Shown: positions 18,124 to 26,580, numbered from the stretch's first letter. The stretch is DNA of 64,000 bases from Sporosarcina sp. P33 (GCF_002077155.1 NZ_CP015027.1:1280501-1344500), one strand, 5' to 3'. Notes: generated by a model not told the origin, from the letters alone. Numbers and translations: made by a program.

Positions 18124-18693
18124 TTGAAGAAGTTAAAATTTACCGATTTACTGATTACGATTATGATTGGCGTAGTATTTGGTATTCTCATGAAGTTTTG
18201 GGACGACCTATACACTGTCGTTAAACCGATCATGCCCGTGCTGCGTCAGCTGATTTACGGCATGTGGTTTATGGTCGGGCCTTTCGCTTTCTTACTGTTG
18301 CGAAAGCCGGGAACCGCATTAATTGCCAGTATTGCGGGTGCGTCATTATCTGCTTTTGCAGGTCACGGCATCGAAGTGCTGATCTACGGGTTTGCGCAAG
18401 GTCTTGCCGCGGAATTACTGTTTGCTGCTTTCCGCTATAGAAGCTATTCTGTTTTGACAGCTGGACTGGCGGGAGTCGCATCTTGCCTGGCCAGTTTTGG
18501 ACTCGACTTGATTTACGGCTACGCTGCGCTTGAAACATGGGCATTGATTGTGAAATACGGATTGCGGGCAATCAGCGCATTTATATTTACCGGTATCTTT
18601 GCTGTGCTGATTGTCAAAGCTCTTGAAGCAACAGGTGTAACTTCATTAATACGGCCAGTTGATAAAAAAGAATATTCATTGCTGGACGAGTAA
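18124..18693 (+). CDS. ykoE: YkoE-type S component of thiamine/HMP ECF transporter
   Basis: A 189-residue membrane protein with five to six hydrophobic segments, recognised as YkoE, the substrate-binding subunit of a thiamine-precursor (hydroxymethylpyrimidine) ECF transporter. The start is a TTG at 18124, fixed by AAGGAG at 18109-18114 with 9-base spacing. It is the first gene of a TPP-riboswitch operon, followed by the ATPase and T components, and ends 21 bases before the ATPase start. The cytoplasmic YkoF partner found in B. subtilis is absent from this operon. Confidence 0.9.
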   Translation: MKKLKFTDLLITIMIGVVFGILMKFWDDLYTVVKPIMPVLRQLIYGMWFMVGPFAFLLLRKPGTALIASIAGASLSAFAGHGIEVLIYGFAQGLAAELLFAAFRYRSYSVLTAGLAGVASCLASFGLDLIYGYAALETWALIVKYGLRAISAFIFTGIFAVLIVKALEATGVTSLIRPVDKKEYSLLDE

Positions 18694-18714
18694 TTGCAGA
18701 GGATGGATTCTACT

Positions 18715-20166
18715 ATGAGTAACATCAGCGTCTCAGATTTACGATTAAAGTTTCCCGGAGAAGAATCATTGGTATTCAGGGATCTGTCTTTCTCCGTACA
18801 GCCGGGCGAAAAGGTCCTTATGCTGGGACCTAGCGGCTGCGGCAAATCCACCCTGCTGCAAGTGCTGAGCGGTATTATTCCAAACTCCATTGAATTGCCG
18901 ATGAAGTCAAAGGCTATCAGTTTGCCGGATTCATGGGGGTTCGTCTTTCAGGATCCTGATACGCAGTTCTGTATGACGTATGTCGACGAAGAATTGGCAT
19001 TTGTACTGGAGAATCTGCAAGTGCCGCGGGAACAAATGAAGACTCTCATAGAACAAGTGCTGAAACGTGTAGATTTGCAGCTGGAAGATCCGCATACAGC
19101 GATTAATGAACTATCCCAAGGAATGAAACAGCGGCTCGCTTTGGCTTCCGTTTTACTGCTTGAACCGGACGTTCTATTCCTTGATGAACCGTCTGCTTTA
19201 CTGGATCCCGAAGGCACACAGCAAATTTGGTCTTCTATTAAAGAGGCGACTGCCGAGAAAACAGTACTCATTGTAGAACATAAAATTGATCTGATTGCCG
19301 ATTGGGTCGATCGCGTCGTACTATTCAATGATCACGGCGTTATTCTGGCTGACGGATCACCCGCCGACATTTTTTCCGGCTATCAGGAGGAGCTGACCCG
19401 CTACGGCATATGGTATCCCGGTGTATGGGAAAAATATAAGGAATCGGAAGCTTTTCTTTCCTTAATGCAAAACCGCAGTCAAGTGAAGCCGCAAGAGAAA
19501 ATTCTTCTCCAAGATTTCCACGGGTATCGGGGTGCCGTACAAAAGATTTCCGCTGAAGATGCAACAGTTCAGGAAGGTGACTGGATTGCGATTGTCGGGG
19601 AGAACGGCTCAGGGAAGAGCACGCTGCTTCTGTCGCTTATGCAATTATTGCGAACTGACGGGATCTACGAAGTAAACGGTGTGCCGATTGTGCAGAAAAA
19701 GAAGAAACGGCAGCTTCCAGAAGGATTATCACTCGTCTTTCAAAATCCTGAACTGCAATTTGTGACGAACTCGATTGCTGAAGAACTGACGGTTTCGCTG
19801 CATGGCATGACAAAAGAGGATGCGGCAAGCTGCGCCAGGAATTTAATCGATTTATTCAACTTGCCTGGCACAGCTTCACGTCATCCTTACCAGTTATCTA
19901 CCGGACAAAAACGCCGCTTGAGCGTGGCGACTGCGCTTACCCCGAAAACAGATATCGTATTGCTGGATGAACCGACGTTTGGACAAGATGCACGGAATAC
20001 ATTTGCTATTCTGGAGAAATTGGAGAAATTGCGGACTGAAGGTATTACGATTCTGATGGTGACACATGACATGGAAATCGTGGAGAACTTCGCTACCGCC
20101 GTGTGGACTGTGGAAAACGGAGTATTGAACCCCCCTGCTGTTACAGGAGGTCTGCTAAATGCTTAA
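18715..20166 (+). CDS. ykoD: YkoD-type double ATPase of ECF transporter
   Basis: An energising subunit of 483 residues with two fused ABC ATPase domains. Walker A motifs are GPSGCGKST and GENGSGKST, signatures are LSQGMKQRL and LSTGQKRRL, and Walker B motifs are VLFLDEPSALLD and IVLLDEPTFGQD. It powers the YkoE/YkoC transporter. The ATG at 18715 is preferred, since AGAGGATGGA lies upstream at a workable distance; TTG (18694) and ATG (18703) are alternatives. The end overlaps the ykoC start by 8 bases, indicating translational coupling. Confidence 0.92.
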   Translation: MSNISVSDLRLKFPGEESLVFRDLSFSVQPGEKVLMLGPSGCGKSTLLQVLSGIIPNSIELPMKSKAISLPDSWGFVFQDPDTQFCMTYVDEELAFVLENLQVPREQMKTLIEQVLKRVDLQLEDPHTAINELSQGMKQRLALASVLLLEPDVLFLDEPSALLDPEGTQQIWSSIKEATAEKTVLIVEHKIDLIADWVDRVVLFNDHGVILADGSPADIFSGYQEELTRYGIWYPGVWEKYKESEAFLSLMQNRSQVKPQEKILLQDFHGYRGAVQKISAEDATVQEGDWIAIVGENGSGKSTLLLSLMQLLRTDGIYEVNGVPIVQKKKKRQLPEGLSLVFQNPELQFVTNSIAEELTVSLHGMTKEDAASCARNLIDLFNLPGTASRHPYQLSTGQKRRLSVATALTPKTDIVLLDEPTFGQDARNTFAILEKLEKLRTEGITILMVTHDMEIVENFATAVWTVENGVLNPPAVTGGLLNA

Positions 20167-20950
20167 TTGGTTCACGCCTGAACGGCAAACGTGGTTATTC
20201 CTCGTCAATCCTGCACTGAAGTTTGTGGTGTTTTTTGCGCTCCTGCTGATCACGCTGCTTAATCAGAGTCTCTCATTTGCCATTTGGCAGGCCGTATTCT
20301 ACGGCGCATTGTTCTATATATTCAGCGGCTATTCCATTAAGAAACTGGCTGTATTGTCAATTCCGCTGGCGATTTCATTTCTATCTACCGGTCTGACGAT
20401 GCTGTTATTCGGTAAAGGAGAAGCTGTACTTTGGCAGTGGGGATTATTCAAGATTTCTGAGGAAAGTATACAGCACGCACTGCTACTGGGAAGCAAATCT
20501 CTGTCATTCGGCTTTGTCGGCTTTACGTTTATCCTGACGATTCAGCCTGTGCTGTTTTTTTATGCTATGATGCAGCAGTTCCGTCTGCCGTCCAAGTACG
20601 CCTACAGCTTTATTGCATCATTCCGTTTAATTCCTGCTGTTACAGAAGAACTGCAGATTCGCAGAAATGCGCTGAGAGTACGAAATATACGGTTTTCACG
20701 GGGAATTAAAGGGATCTATGAACGGCTGCAGTCATTCAGTGTCCCTTTGTTTGCGCAAAGTATCCGCCGCGCGCAGCGAATTGCAGTGGCGATGGAAGCA
20801 AAACAGTATCAGATGGGGGCAGCCAGAACGTATTATTATCCGACACGATACAGCCGGACGGACGCAATATTTTTGATTGTCATGACACTTGGGCTAACCG
20901 CCGCTGCGTTATTGGCACTCTCGAGTGGAACGGACGCCAATTATATTTAG
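20159..20950 (+). CDS. ykoC: YkoC-type T component of ECF transporter
   Basis: A 263-residue membrane coupling protein with about five hydrophobic segments. Cytoplasmic helices carry the ATPase-contacting arginine motifs (RNALRVRNIRFSRG and SIRRAQRIAVAMEAKQY), characteristic of CbiQ/EcfT proteins. It links YkoE to the YkoD ATPase. AGGAGGTCTGCTAA precedes the ATG inside the end of ykoD. It is the last gene of the thiamine-precursor operon, with a terminator about 120 bases further on. Confidence 0.9.
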   Translation: MLNWFTPERQTWLFLVNPALKFVVFFALLLITLLNQSLSFAIWQAVFYGALFYIFSGYSIKKLAVLSIPLAISFLSTGLTMLLFGKGEAVLWQWGLFKISEESIQHALLLGSKSLSFGFVGFTFILTIQPVLFFYAMMQQFRLPSKYAYSFIASFRLIPAVTEELQIRRNALRVRNIRFSRGIKGIYERLQSFSVPLFAQSIRRAQRIAVAMEAKQYQMGAARTYYYPTRYSRTDAIFLIVMTLGLTAAALLALSSGTDANYI

Positions 20951-21070
20951 ATACAACAGACCTTTATCTTAGTATAGCCGGTTCAGTTGACGGGGAGATA
21001 AAGTACAATTGCAACTCAAAAAACAATCGGTTCAGCGAATGTTTTATACTTGAATTAACAATAAAAATGC

Positions 21071-21105
21071 AAAAACGCACAGATGATCAGCACCTGTGCG
21101 TTTTT
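21071..21105. terminator. Terminator after the ykoEDC operon
   Basis: AAAAACGCACAG (21071-21082) pairs with CTGTGCGTTTTT (21094-21105), giving a 12-bp stem with a T-run. It ends the ykoEDC transcript. Confidence 0.85.
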
Positions 21106-21149
21106 TGCTTACCGTATATATTAATATAAACTTCATATTGCTTGTTCTG

Positions 21150-21365
21150 TAATTACTGCAGCCGGACGCTGGAGGGCGTGCGATGAACCACATTCCTCGC
21201 TTCACTCGAAAAAGCCGTTCTTCGTTACGGCCCTCGCTGTTCCTCCCCGAGCCGCTTTCCGCTCCGATCAACTAAGTGAGTACAAAAGCGTATGCGACAA
21301 TAGCGCCCGATAGTTAGATAGTGGTTTGAAACCGTTGATCTGCGCTGCAGCCGGACTTAGTGTAC
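21150..21365. repeat. Decayed fragments related to the downstream palindromic repeat
   Basis: CTGCAGCCGGACGCT at about 21157-21171 closely matches the reverse complement of the right arm of the element at 21623-21746 (CTGCAGAACCGGACGCT). CTGCAGCCGGAC recurs near 21346. No open reading frame with a ribosome site is present. I read this as eroded copies of the same intergenic repeat; the evidence is short matches only. Confidence 0.4.
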
Positions 21366-21622
21366 ATAAGACAGTTTGATAGCCCTCTGCAAGCAGTGAA
21401 AGCCGAGTAGACTTATCTGATAGAATGCGTCCATTTTTGAAGTTAGAAAGCGGTAATTTTTTTAGCTACTATGACTATTTCGATGAACTGAATGGAGAAA
21501 AAAATCGCTTTGTTGTCCATTCAGTCAGTCAATCCATAGCTCCAACCACACCGCGCAGATAGAGTCACTTACCATACTCCAATTTCTGGACGAACACTAA
21601 CTGACCTGCAGACACAAACTCA

Positions 21623-21746
21623 AGGATTCTCCCGGAAGAACCGGCGACTCCTGGAGGATCAGGGTGACAGGCGTAATCGCCAACGCACTTCTGGCGAGTC
21701 CGCCGCGCCCCCTCAGGAAAGCGTCCGGTTCTGCAGGGAGAATCCT
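21623..21746. repeat. 124-bp palindromic intergenic element
   Basis: The ends form a 22-bp inverted repeat with 20 matches (21623-21644 and 21725-21746). The interior is GC-rich with GGCGACTCCTGG, GGCG...CGCC and GGAAAGCGTCC segments, resembling the GGCGACTCCTGCGGG-type intergenic palindromes repeated in many Bacillaceae genomes. It codes for nothing recognisable. It could be a non-autonomous mobile palindrome or a structured RNA. Confidence 0.6.
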
Positions 21747-21989
21747 AAACCATACACTATCTTAACAACGACTTGTCAAGAGCATCTCATTTCCAATAAC
21801 CAATTTCTTTGGATAATCTACAAGCTTGTTATTTTCTGAATGTTTGACCATCTGGCCCTTTAACAGCATAATCCTTATTTAATAATTGCACCTTATTGCG
21901 GAGGTTCTAGATAGTAATAATGACGTTTTTTGCAATTATTTTTCTCTTTTACAGACTATATCCCGTGTATATTTCCAACAATTCTTCCG
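21747..21989. other. Non-coding remainder of the 1-kb gene-poor stretch
   Basis: The stretch from the end of ykoC (20950) to the hypothetical gene at 21990 holds one terminator and the repeats listed separately. The rest shows no supported gene, RNA or promoter. Confidence 0.5.
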
Positions 21990-22913
21990 TCAGGCTCCCG
22001 ATTTTGAATCATACATATACAGCTCATCCCCGTCCAAAAACAGCAACATATTCTCACGGTTACTTACTAATTGCGGTTCGACCGGCTTGCCATCTGGCTT
22101 TATCAGTTCAATTTCATGGACAGTCTTGTATTCATTACCTTCACGTTGTAACTCGAAAAGTGTATGTTCACCTCTGCCTTGGTGTACAACGATTGTCTCC
22201 CCATTCACCGCAAATGTCCGGAATGAAATATCATCAACTGAATAATACGATGTGCGACCCTCTTTTCGAACTCCCATTTTCGAATCAATGGTGAAGTAAA
22301 ACCAAATCCCACCGTCAACTGCTTCATTAAGTGCCCAACATTCAAAAATAGAGTATTCTTTATCCTCTTCAAGCGAATCCATCTTACCACCCGCAGCATC
22401 CCAGCCAACTAGTCCGCTGCGACCAACCGGCACCTCCCAGCCGTAATTACCGAAAACTCCTTCATCAAAGTACCCCGTCCAGATCTCCTGATTTTTTCTC
22501 ACGAATACTTGCTCAATCCCATCACCCAAACAAAATGAACGAATAAAACATCCGTTTTCATCAAAGACACGTGCATTTTCTTCAATATGTTGTGCATCGT
22601 GGTAATATGACCGTGCACATACAAGCAGTATATGACCGTTATCAATCGGCTGGATATAGTGATAGTTCCATGTTTCATTCGGTAATTCCAGCACTTTCTT
22701 ATGCCCATCCTTCAGATGAATGACTTGATATCTATAGTTTTTTTCTGTGACGGTTGCAGGGAAGCTACCGTCGATAAGCGGCGGCTGCTCTTCCGCCAGC
22801 AAGACGAATATATCGTTTTCATGTCCAATGGCAATCGAAATCGGCGTCATGTGTTTCAGATCTTCGTGCAGGTTAGCTATAGGATTTACCAGTTTTTTAC
22901 GTATTGATTGCAT
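21990..22913 (-). CDS. Hypothetical protein, probable beta-propeller-like fold
   Basis: A 307-residue cytoplasmic protein that I do not recognise as a named family. It is rich in short beta-strand repeats with aromatic/Gly-Asp turns (DIFVLLAEEQ, HILLVCARS, EIWTGYFDEGVFG, MLLFLDGDELYMYD), a pattern usual in beta-propellers. No signal peptide or membrane segment is visible. The ATG lies right against AAAGAGG, so the true start is uncertain; a Met at about codon 22 is an alternative. It follows the DUF4375-like gene by 53 bases on the same strand and may be co-transcribed. Confidence 0.6.
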   Translation of the reverse strand: MQSIRKKLVNPIANLHEDLKHMTPISIAIGHENDIFVLLAEEQPPLIDGSFPATVTEKNYRYQVIHLKDGHKKVLELPNETWNYHYIQPIDNGHILLVCARSYYHDAQHIEENARVFDENGCFIRSFCLGDGIEQVFVRKNQEIWTGYFDEGVFGNYGWEVPVGRSGLVGWDAAGGKMDSLEEDKEYSIFECWALNEAVDGGIWFYFTIDSKMGVRKEGRTSYYSVDDISFRTFAVNGETIVVHQGRGEHTLFELQREGNEYKTVHEIELIKPDGKPVEPQLVSNRENMLLFLDGDELYMYDSKSGA

Positions 22914-22966
22914 CCTCTTTCATCAACCTTTCCTGAATGAACGTACTGGATTTCAACAAAAACTGG

Positions 22967-23437
22967 TTAATCTTCAATTACATCTATTAAATTCATATGA
23001 ATACTGACGAAGTAAGTTTCTAATAATTTCTCTAATCTGCCGTTAAGCTTGTGGTATTCGTCATCAGCCTTATTAACAACATTATAAAATTCATCTTCTT
23101 CTATCTCATCACTTTCTAGAGCAACGTACAGCCTCCACATTTCTCGTCCATACTTTTCCTCAATCATTGCATGGTCATGAGCACCAATTTTCTCAAGGAT
23201 AGTTATTAATTTGTAAAAATAAAATTCAATGCTTATTTCTTCGATAGACGATTCAAGCCAATTCAGTAAAACTTCGTGTCCTCCACTTTCTAGCTCAGAA
23301 TAATATTGAAAAACAATAAGTGCTTCATTTAAAACCGTGTCTTTAGTTGATAAATCATTTTCACTTATAACTGTTACTACAGCGTTCCATATATTGTCGC
23401 TGTCTAACAAATCTTTTCTGTTCATTTTAGGTTTCAT
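22967..23437 (-). CDS. DUF4375/DMP19-like small acidic protein
   Basis: A 156-residue acidic protein. The central pattern LNEALIVFQYYSELESGGH followed by LEKIGAHDHAMIEEK resembles the DUF4375 (DMP19 C-terminal-like) family, which includes DNA-mimic and immunity-like proteins. The match is from memory of the motif and not certain. GAGGGG lies 6 bases before the ATG. The next gene on the same strand is the hypothetical propeller-like protein. The pair sits in a gene-poor, repeat-bearing stretch, consistent with accessory DNA. Confidence 0.55.
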   Translation of the reverse strand: MKPKMNRKDLLDSDNIWNAVVTVISENDLSTKDTVLNEALIVFQYYSELESGGHEVLLNWLESSIEEISIEFYFYKLITILEKIGAHDHAMIEEKYGREMWRLYVALESDEIEEDEFYNVVNKADDEYHKLNGRLEKLLETYFVSIHMNLIDVIED

Positions 23438-23742
23438 TGTATTCCCCTCATTAATTACTTCCTTGCAACAATCTTACGCAAAATGGCCTGTTCAGTTAAG
23501 AGGCCGTCCACTTATCATCTATTTTAACACAAAATTCCTTTTTCACTATCTTCTCCACACACTGTGTATTAGCTTCCTTGCTACTGCAATTTACATTGCC
23601 ATCCTTAAAGCAAAGTTAATTGCAATTGATCTCCTCCCGTGTTTCTTCCCCTTCCTCCCTTGCGTAATTTATATTCTAGGAAACGGTCAATATGAATCAT
23701 TTCTGTTCGTTTCAAGAAATTGAATAGTGCGCAAATTCAATG
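23438..23742. other. Intergenic region upstream of the symporter promoter
   Basis: About 300 AT-rich bases between divergent genes. An open rightward frame crosses it (from 23337), but it overlaps the DUF4375-like gene, has no ribosome site and encodes a low-complexity hydrophobic peptide, so I see no gene here. Confidence 0.5.
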
Positions 23743-23771
23743 TTGACAAAACCAATATACTTTATTATATT
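23743..23771 (+). promoter_or_regulatory. Sigma-A promoter of the DAACS symporter
   Basis: A consensus -35 box TTGACA (23743-23748), exactly 17 bases, then TATATT (23766-23771), about 40 bases upstream of the start codon. Confidence 0.8.
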
Positions 23772-23811
23772 AAACCTATTACTATTATAAGGATTTAAGG
23801 AGTTGAGTGCT

Positions 23812-25074
23812 TTGAAACTGTCAACGAAAATTACATTCGGTCTGGCTTTTGGTATTGTCTTCGGAATTATTCTAAATGTTTTTTTCCCGCACGCGGTTCC
23901 GCAGCTGAATGAATATGTGCTTTCACCAATCGGTAAAGTGTTCTTGAACTTAATTCAGTTCGTAGTAGTGCCGATTGTCTTTACTTCATTAATTATCGGT
24001 TTTTCCAGCATCGGCAACTCCGAAAAAGTTGGACGGTTGACAGGAAAGCTGTTATTCCTTTATGTCAGCACAAGTATTCTTGCACTAGTTATCGGCTATA
24101 TCACTGCGTCCGTGCTGAAACCCGGCAATATGGTTGGAAACTTGGGTGAATTGGCTCCCGGCGAAGCGAAAGAGGGACAAGGGATTCTTGAATGGCTGAT
24201 TTCAATTGTTCCAACCAATCCATTTGAAGCATTCGCAACCGGAAACTTATTACAAATTATTTTTACAGCAATTATTGTCGTGATCGGAATTCGTATGGCG
24301 GGCAGTCATGCAAAACCGTTCATTTCCTTTATAGAAAGCGTTCATGTTATTGTAGAAAAAATTACGATGCTCGTACTCAAACTGTCGCCAATCGGTGTGT
24401 TCGCCCTAATCAGCTCTGTCATCGCCACTCAGGGTCTGGACATTGTGCAGAAGTTACTCGTCTATATTCTTGGGTTAATCATCGCATTAACACTAATGGC
24501 AATCGCATACTTCATCATACTCAGCTTCCTGCATGTTTCACCGAAGCACTTCTGGAAGAGCTTCCAGCCGACATTCGGCATTGCATTTGGCACAGCCAGT
24601 TCGAACGCGGCATTGCCGGTTGCTATTGAAAACAGCAAAAAAGCCTTCAAGATGAAAGAAGATATTGCTGGCTTTGCGATTCCTTTAGGGACTGCCCTAA
24701 AGCGTGATGGCGCATGTATCTTACAGACATTCAATGCTTTATTTGTGGCGCAGCTGTTTGATATCCAGCTGAGCGGCGCACAAATACTTGCCATTATTAT
24801 CAGTGCACTTGTTGTGTCATTCAGCACAGCCGGCGTGCCGGGTGCAGGTATCATTATGATGTCTACGGTACTTGCGGCAGCCAATTTGCCTCTTGCTGGC
24901 ATCGCGCTCGTCGCAGGTGTCGATCGTTTGACTGATGGTTTCCGTACGCTGCTGAACGTGTTTGGAAACACAGCCAATGCAGTAATACTGGATAAATGGG
25001 AAGAGAATTCTTCAGCTGCCCAAGCCGAAGCTCATAGCGCAGCGCCCGCTTACGCAACTGACAAAAGACACTGA
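23812..25074 (+). CDS. DAACS-family dicarboxylate/amino-acid symporter with atypical cation site
   Basis: A 420-residue glutamate-transporter-homologue (GltP/DctA family) with eight membrane segments and two re-entrant hairpins (TASSNAALPV and STAGVPGAG). The substrate-binding Asp and Arg of TM8 are kept (VDRLTDGFRT). However, the usual NMDGT motif reads KRDGA, and the usual NxxGD of TM8 reads NVFGN, changing residues that form sodium site 1 in GltPh. Coupling may therefore differ. The TTG at 23812 is chosen because AAGGAG lies 9 bases upstream; the TTG at 23803 abuts that site. The substrate is unknown. Confidence 0.85.
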   Translation: MKLSTKITFGLAFGIVFGIILNVFFPHAVPQLNEYVLSPIGKVFLNLIQFVVVPIVFTSLIIGFSSIGNSEKVGRLTGKLLFLYVSTSILALVIGYITASVLKPGNMVGNLGELAPGEAKEGQGILEWLISIVPTNPFEAFATGNLLQIIFTAIIVVIGIRMAGSHAKPFISFIESVHVIVEKITMLVLKLSPIGVFALISSVIATQGLDIVQKLLVYILGLIIALTLMAIAYFIILSFLHVSPKHFWKSFQPTFGIAFGTASSNAALPVAIENSKKAFKMKEDIAGFAIPLGTALKRDGACILQTFNALFVAQLFDIQLSGAQILAIIISALVVSFSTAGVPGAGIIMMSTVLAAANLPLAGIALVAGVDRLTDGFRTLLNVFGNTANAVILDKWEENSSAAQAEAHSAAPAYATDKRH

Positions 25075-25078
25075 AATT

Positions 25079-25122
25079 GAAACTGCCGCAAAATTGTCTT
25101 CCAGACATTCTGCGGCAGTTTC
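25079..25122 (+). terminator. Hairpin after the DAACS symporter
   Basis: GAAACTGCCGCA (25079-25090) pairs perfectly with TGCGGCAGTTTC (25111-25122). The T-tract after it is weak. Confidence 0.65.
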
Positions 25123-25176
25123 ATTTCGGAGATTATAAATTATTTGATTTAGAAGATCCATACAGCATTTTTAAAA

Positions 25177-25220
25177 AAGGATTGTCCAAAACGTCGTGTC
25201 TGACATTCCGGACAATCCTT
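25177..25220 (-). terminator. Intrinsic terminator of the second usp gene
   Basis: An 11-bp stem (25177-25187 with 25210-25220), followed on the minus strand by six T residues, 15 bases past the usp stop. Confidence 0.85.
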
Positions 25221-25234
25221 AATTCACGTACTAT

Positions 25235-25648
25235 CTATTTAACTATCGTGACAGAGCAATTCACGTTTTTGATTACTTTCTGACTGACACTTCCCATTAC
25301 CATTTTCTGAAGTGTGTTCAATCCGCGGCTGCTCAGTATGAGATGATCAATTTCGTTTGTGTTCACGTGTTTAATGATTTGCTGTTGCGGATTCCCTTTC
25401 AGTACCGTCACTCCCGCCTGTATTTCTTTCTCTTTCAATAATTTCAAGGCAGACTGTACCTTTTTATTCTGGTACCAGGCAAGGCTGTTCGGACTTTGTT
25501 TAAGCAGCCGTTCATCCTCTACTTTATTAAAATCAATGACATGGATTAATTCCATTTGCGCTTCAGGAAACTGTTCCACCAACATCATGGCATACTTTGT
25601 GGCACGCAATGCATTTTCTGATCCGTCTACCGCTACAGCTATCTTCAT
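25235..25648 (-). CDS. Universal stress protein, UspA family (variant nucleotide loop)
   Basis: A single Usp domain of 137 residues starting MKIAVAVDGSENALRA. It is a close paralogue of the Usp at 7918-8331, with shared features such as DERLL.QSP and KGNP.Q. In the ATP-binding loop the first Gly is replaced (SSRGLNTLQKMVMGSVS rather than GSRGL...), which may weaken nucleotide binding. The start at 25648 is fixed by CAGGAGG 8 bases upstream; the 13-codon longer frame has no ribosome site. It is a single-gene unit. Confidence 0.88.
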   Translation of the reverse strand: MKIAVAVDGSENALRATKYAMMLVEQFPEAQMELIHVIDFNKVEDERLLKQSPNSLAWYQNKKVQSALKLLKEKEIQAGVTVLKGNPQQQIIKHVNTNEIDHLILSSRGLNTLQKMVMGSVSQKVIKNVNCSVTIVK

Positions 25649-25897
25649 GAAAAGACCTCCTGACACTACTTTTGTTCCTTTGTTCACTTGAGGTTACAGG
25701 GCCTTCAATAAACACTCAAGTTTTCGCCACCGGCATTAGATTCGGTTACCATGATATATACCCATTTTATAAACTGGATAGACCTGATGAAATAAGAAAA
25801 ATTGCATCTCCTAATTCAAAAACCATTCTATCAACTAGTTCCCCAAAAAACCAACTATTTGCCGCACTTTTATAAAGAACTTATAAAAAGTACGAAA

Positions 25898-25930
25898 AAG
25901 CGTTAACTCCTATGTAAGAGCTAACGCTTT
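25898..25930 (-). terminator. Intrinsic terminator of bioY
   Basis: AAAGCGTTA.CTC arms with one mismatch surround TATGTAA, followed on the minus strand by TTTTT. Confidence 0.75.
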
Positions 25931-25950
25931 GTAAGTCGTTGTCCATCCAG

Positions 25951-26502
25951 TCAAGCCAGTAATAAACGGGTAGCCAATAAGCGGCCGCGAACCATAATTC
26001 CCGCCCAGGCAGCAAGGAATGCCTTGATGAAGCCGCCTATTAAAAATGGCACAAAACCTGCCATAATCGCTGCTGTCCAAGAAAGCTCTGCGATAAACTT
26101 CAGCCACACTGTACCGAAAGCTAATGCTACAAACATGCCAATAATATTGGCAACAATTGCATTCGGCAGCGTGAAACTGGTCCGTTCCATATAATAGCCG
26201 GTAATGAACGCCGTCGGAATGAATCCAATCAGGAATCCGCCGGTCGGGCCAAAGATTACGCCTAAACCTGAAGACATTCCAGAAAACACAGGCATCCCGA
26301 CTGCTCCCATTGCCAAGTAAACGAGCACGGAAATTGTGCCGTAACGCGAGCCTAATATGGTAGCTGCCAAGCCGATCGCCAGCGTCTGTCCTGTAATCGG
26401 AACGAGCGGCAGCGGAATAGTCAGCTGTGCCATAATACCGATTATTGCCGCAAACAAAGCGGTCACAATCATCATTTTAAGTCTATTTCTTGAATCCATC
26501 AT
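25951..26502 (-). CDS. bioY: BioY biotin transporter S component
   Basis: A 183-residue membrane protein with six hydrophobic segments. BioY signatures are PLPLVPITGQTLAIGLA, LGSRYG and GPTGGFLIGF. It imports biotin alone or with a shared EcfA/EcfT module; no energising genes are adjacent. The ATG pair lies a few bases after AAAAGGGG. A good sigma-A promoter lies about 50 bases upstream. No convincing BirA operator (TTGTTAAC-N-GTTAACAA) was found between promoter and gene. Confidence 0.92.
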   Translation of the reverse strand: MMDSRNRLKMMIVTALFAAIIGIMAQLTIPLPLVPITGQTLAIGLAATILGSRYGTISVLVYLAMGAVGMPVFSGMSSGLGVIFGPTGGFLIGFIPTAFITGYYMERTSFTLPNAIVANIIGMFVALAFGTVWLKFIAELSWTAAIMAGFVPFLIGGFIKAFLAAWAGIMVRGRLLATRLLLA

Positions 26503-26551
26503 GTTGATATACCCCTTTTAGTAAACTGACATATTTATATTGTTGACATTC

Positions 26552-26580
26552 ATTTTATCGTATGGAAGAACGTACGTCAA
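26552..26580 (-). promoter_or_regulatory. bioY promoter
   Basis: Reading the minus strand, TTGACG (26580-26575), 17 bases, then TAAAAT (26557-26552). Confidence 0.7.

Noticed and set aside
21044-21271. A 75-codon minus-strand frame in the gene-poor region
   Set aside because: It runs through the ykoEDC terminator hairpin and a decayed repeat, and has no ribosome site.
20951-21989. T-box leader or other riboswitch in the 1-kb non-coding stretch
   Set aside because: No T-box GGGTGGNACC core, no other aptamer signature and no downstream gene in the right orientation; only a terminator and palindromic repeats were recognised.
23337-23723. A 128-codon open frame on the plus strand before the DAACS symporter
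   Set aside because: It overlaps the DUF4375-like gene in antisense for 100 bases, has no ribosome site, and encodes a low-complexity hydrophobic sequence typical of AT-rich non-coding DNA.
26503-26551. Possible BirA operator between the bioY promoter and gene
   Set aside because: Only loosely similar half-sites (TCAACAA and GTTTAC) were found, in the wrong mutual orientation for the TTGTTAAC/GTTAACAA consensus.
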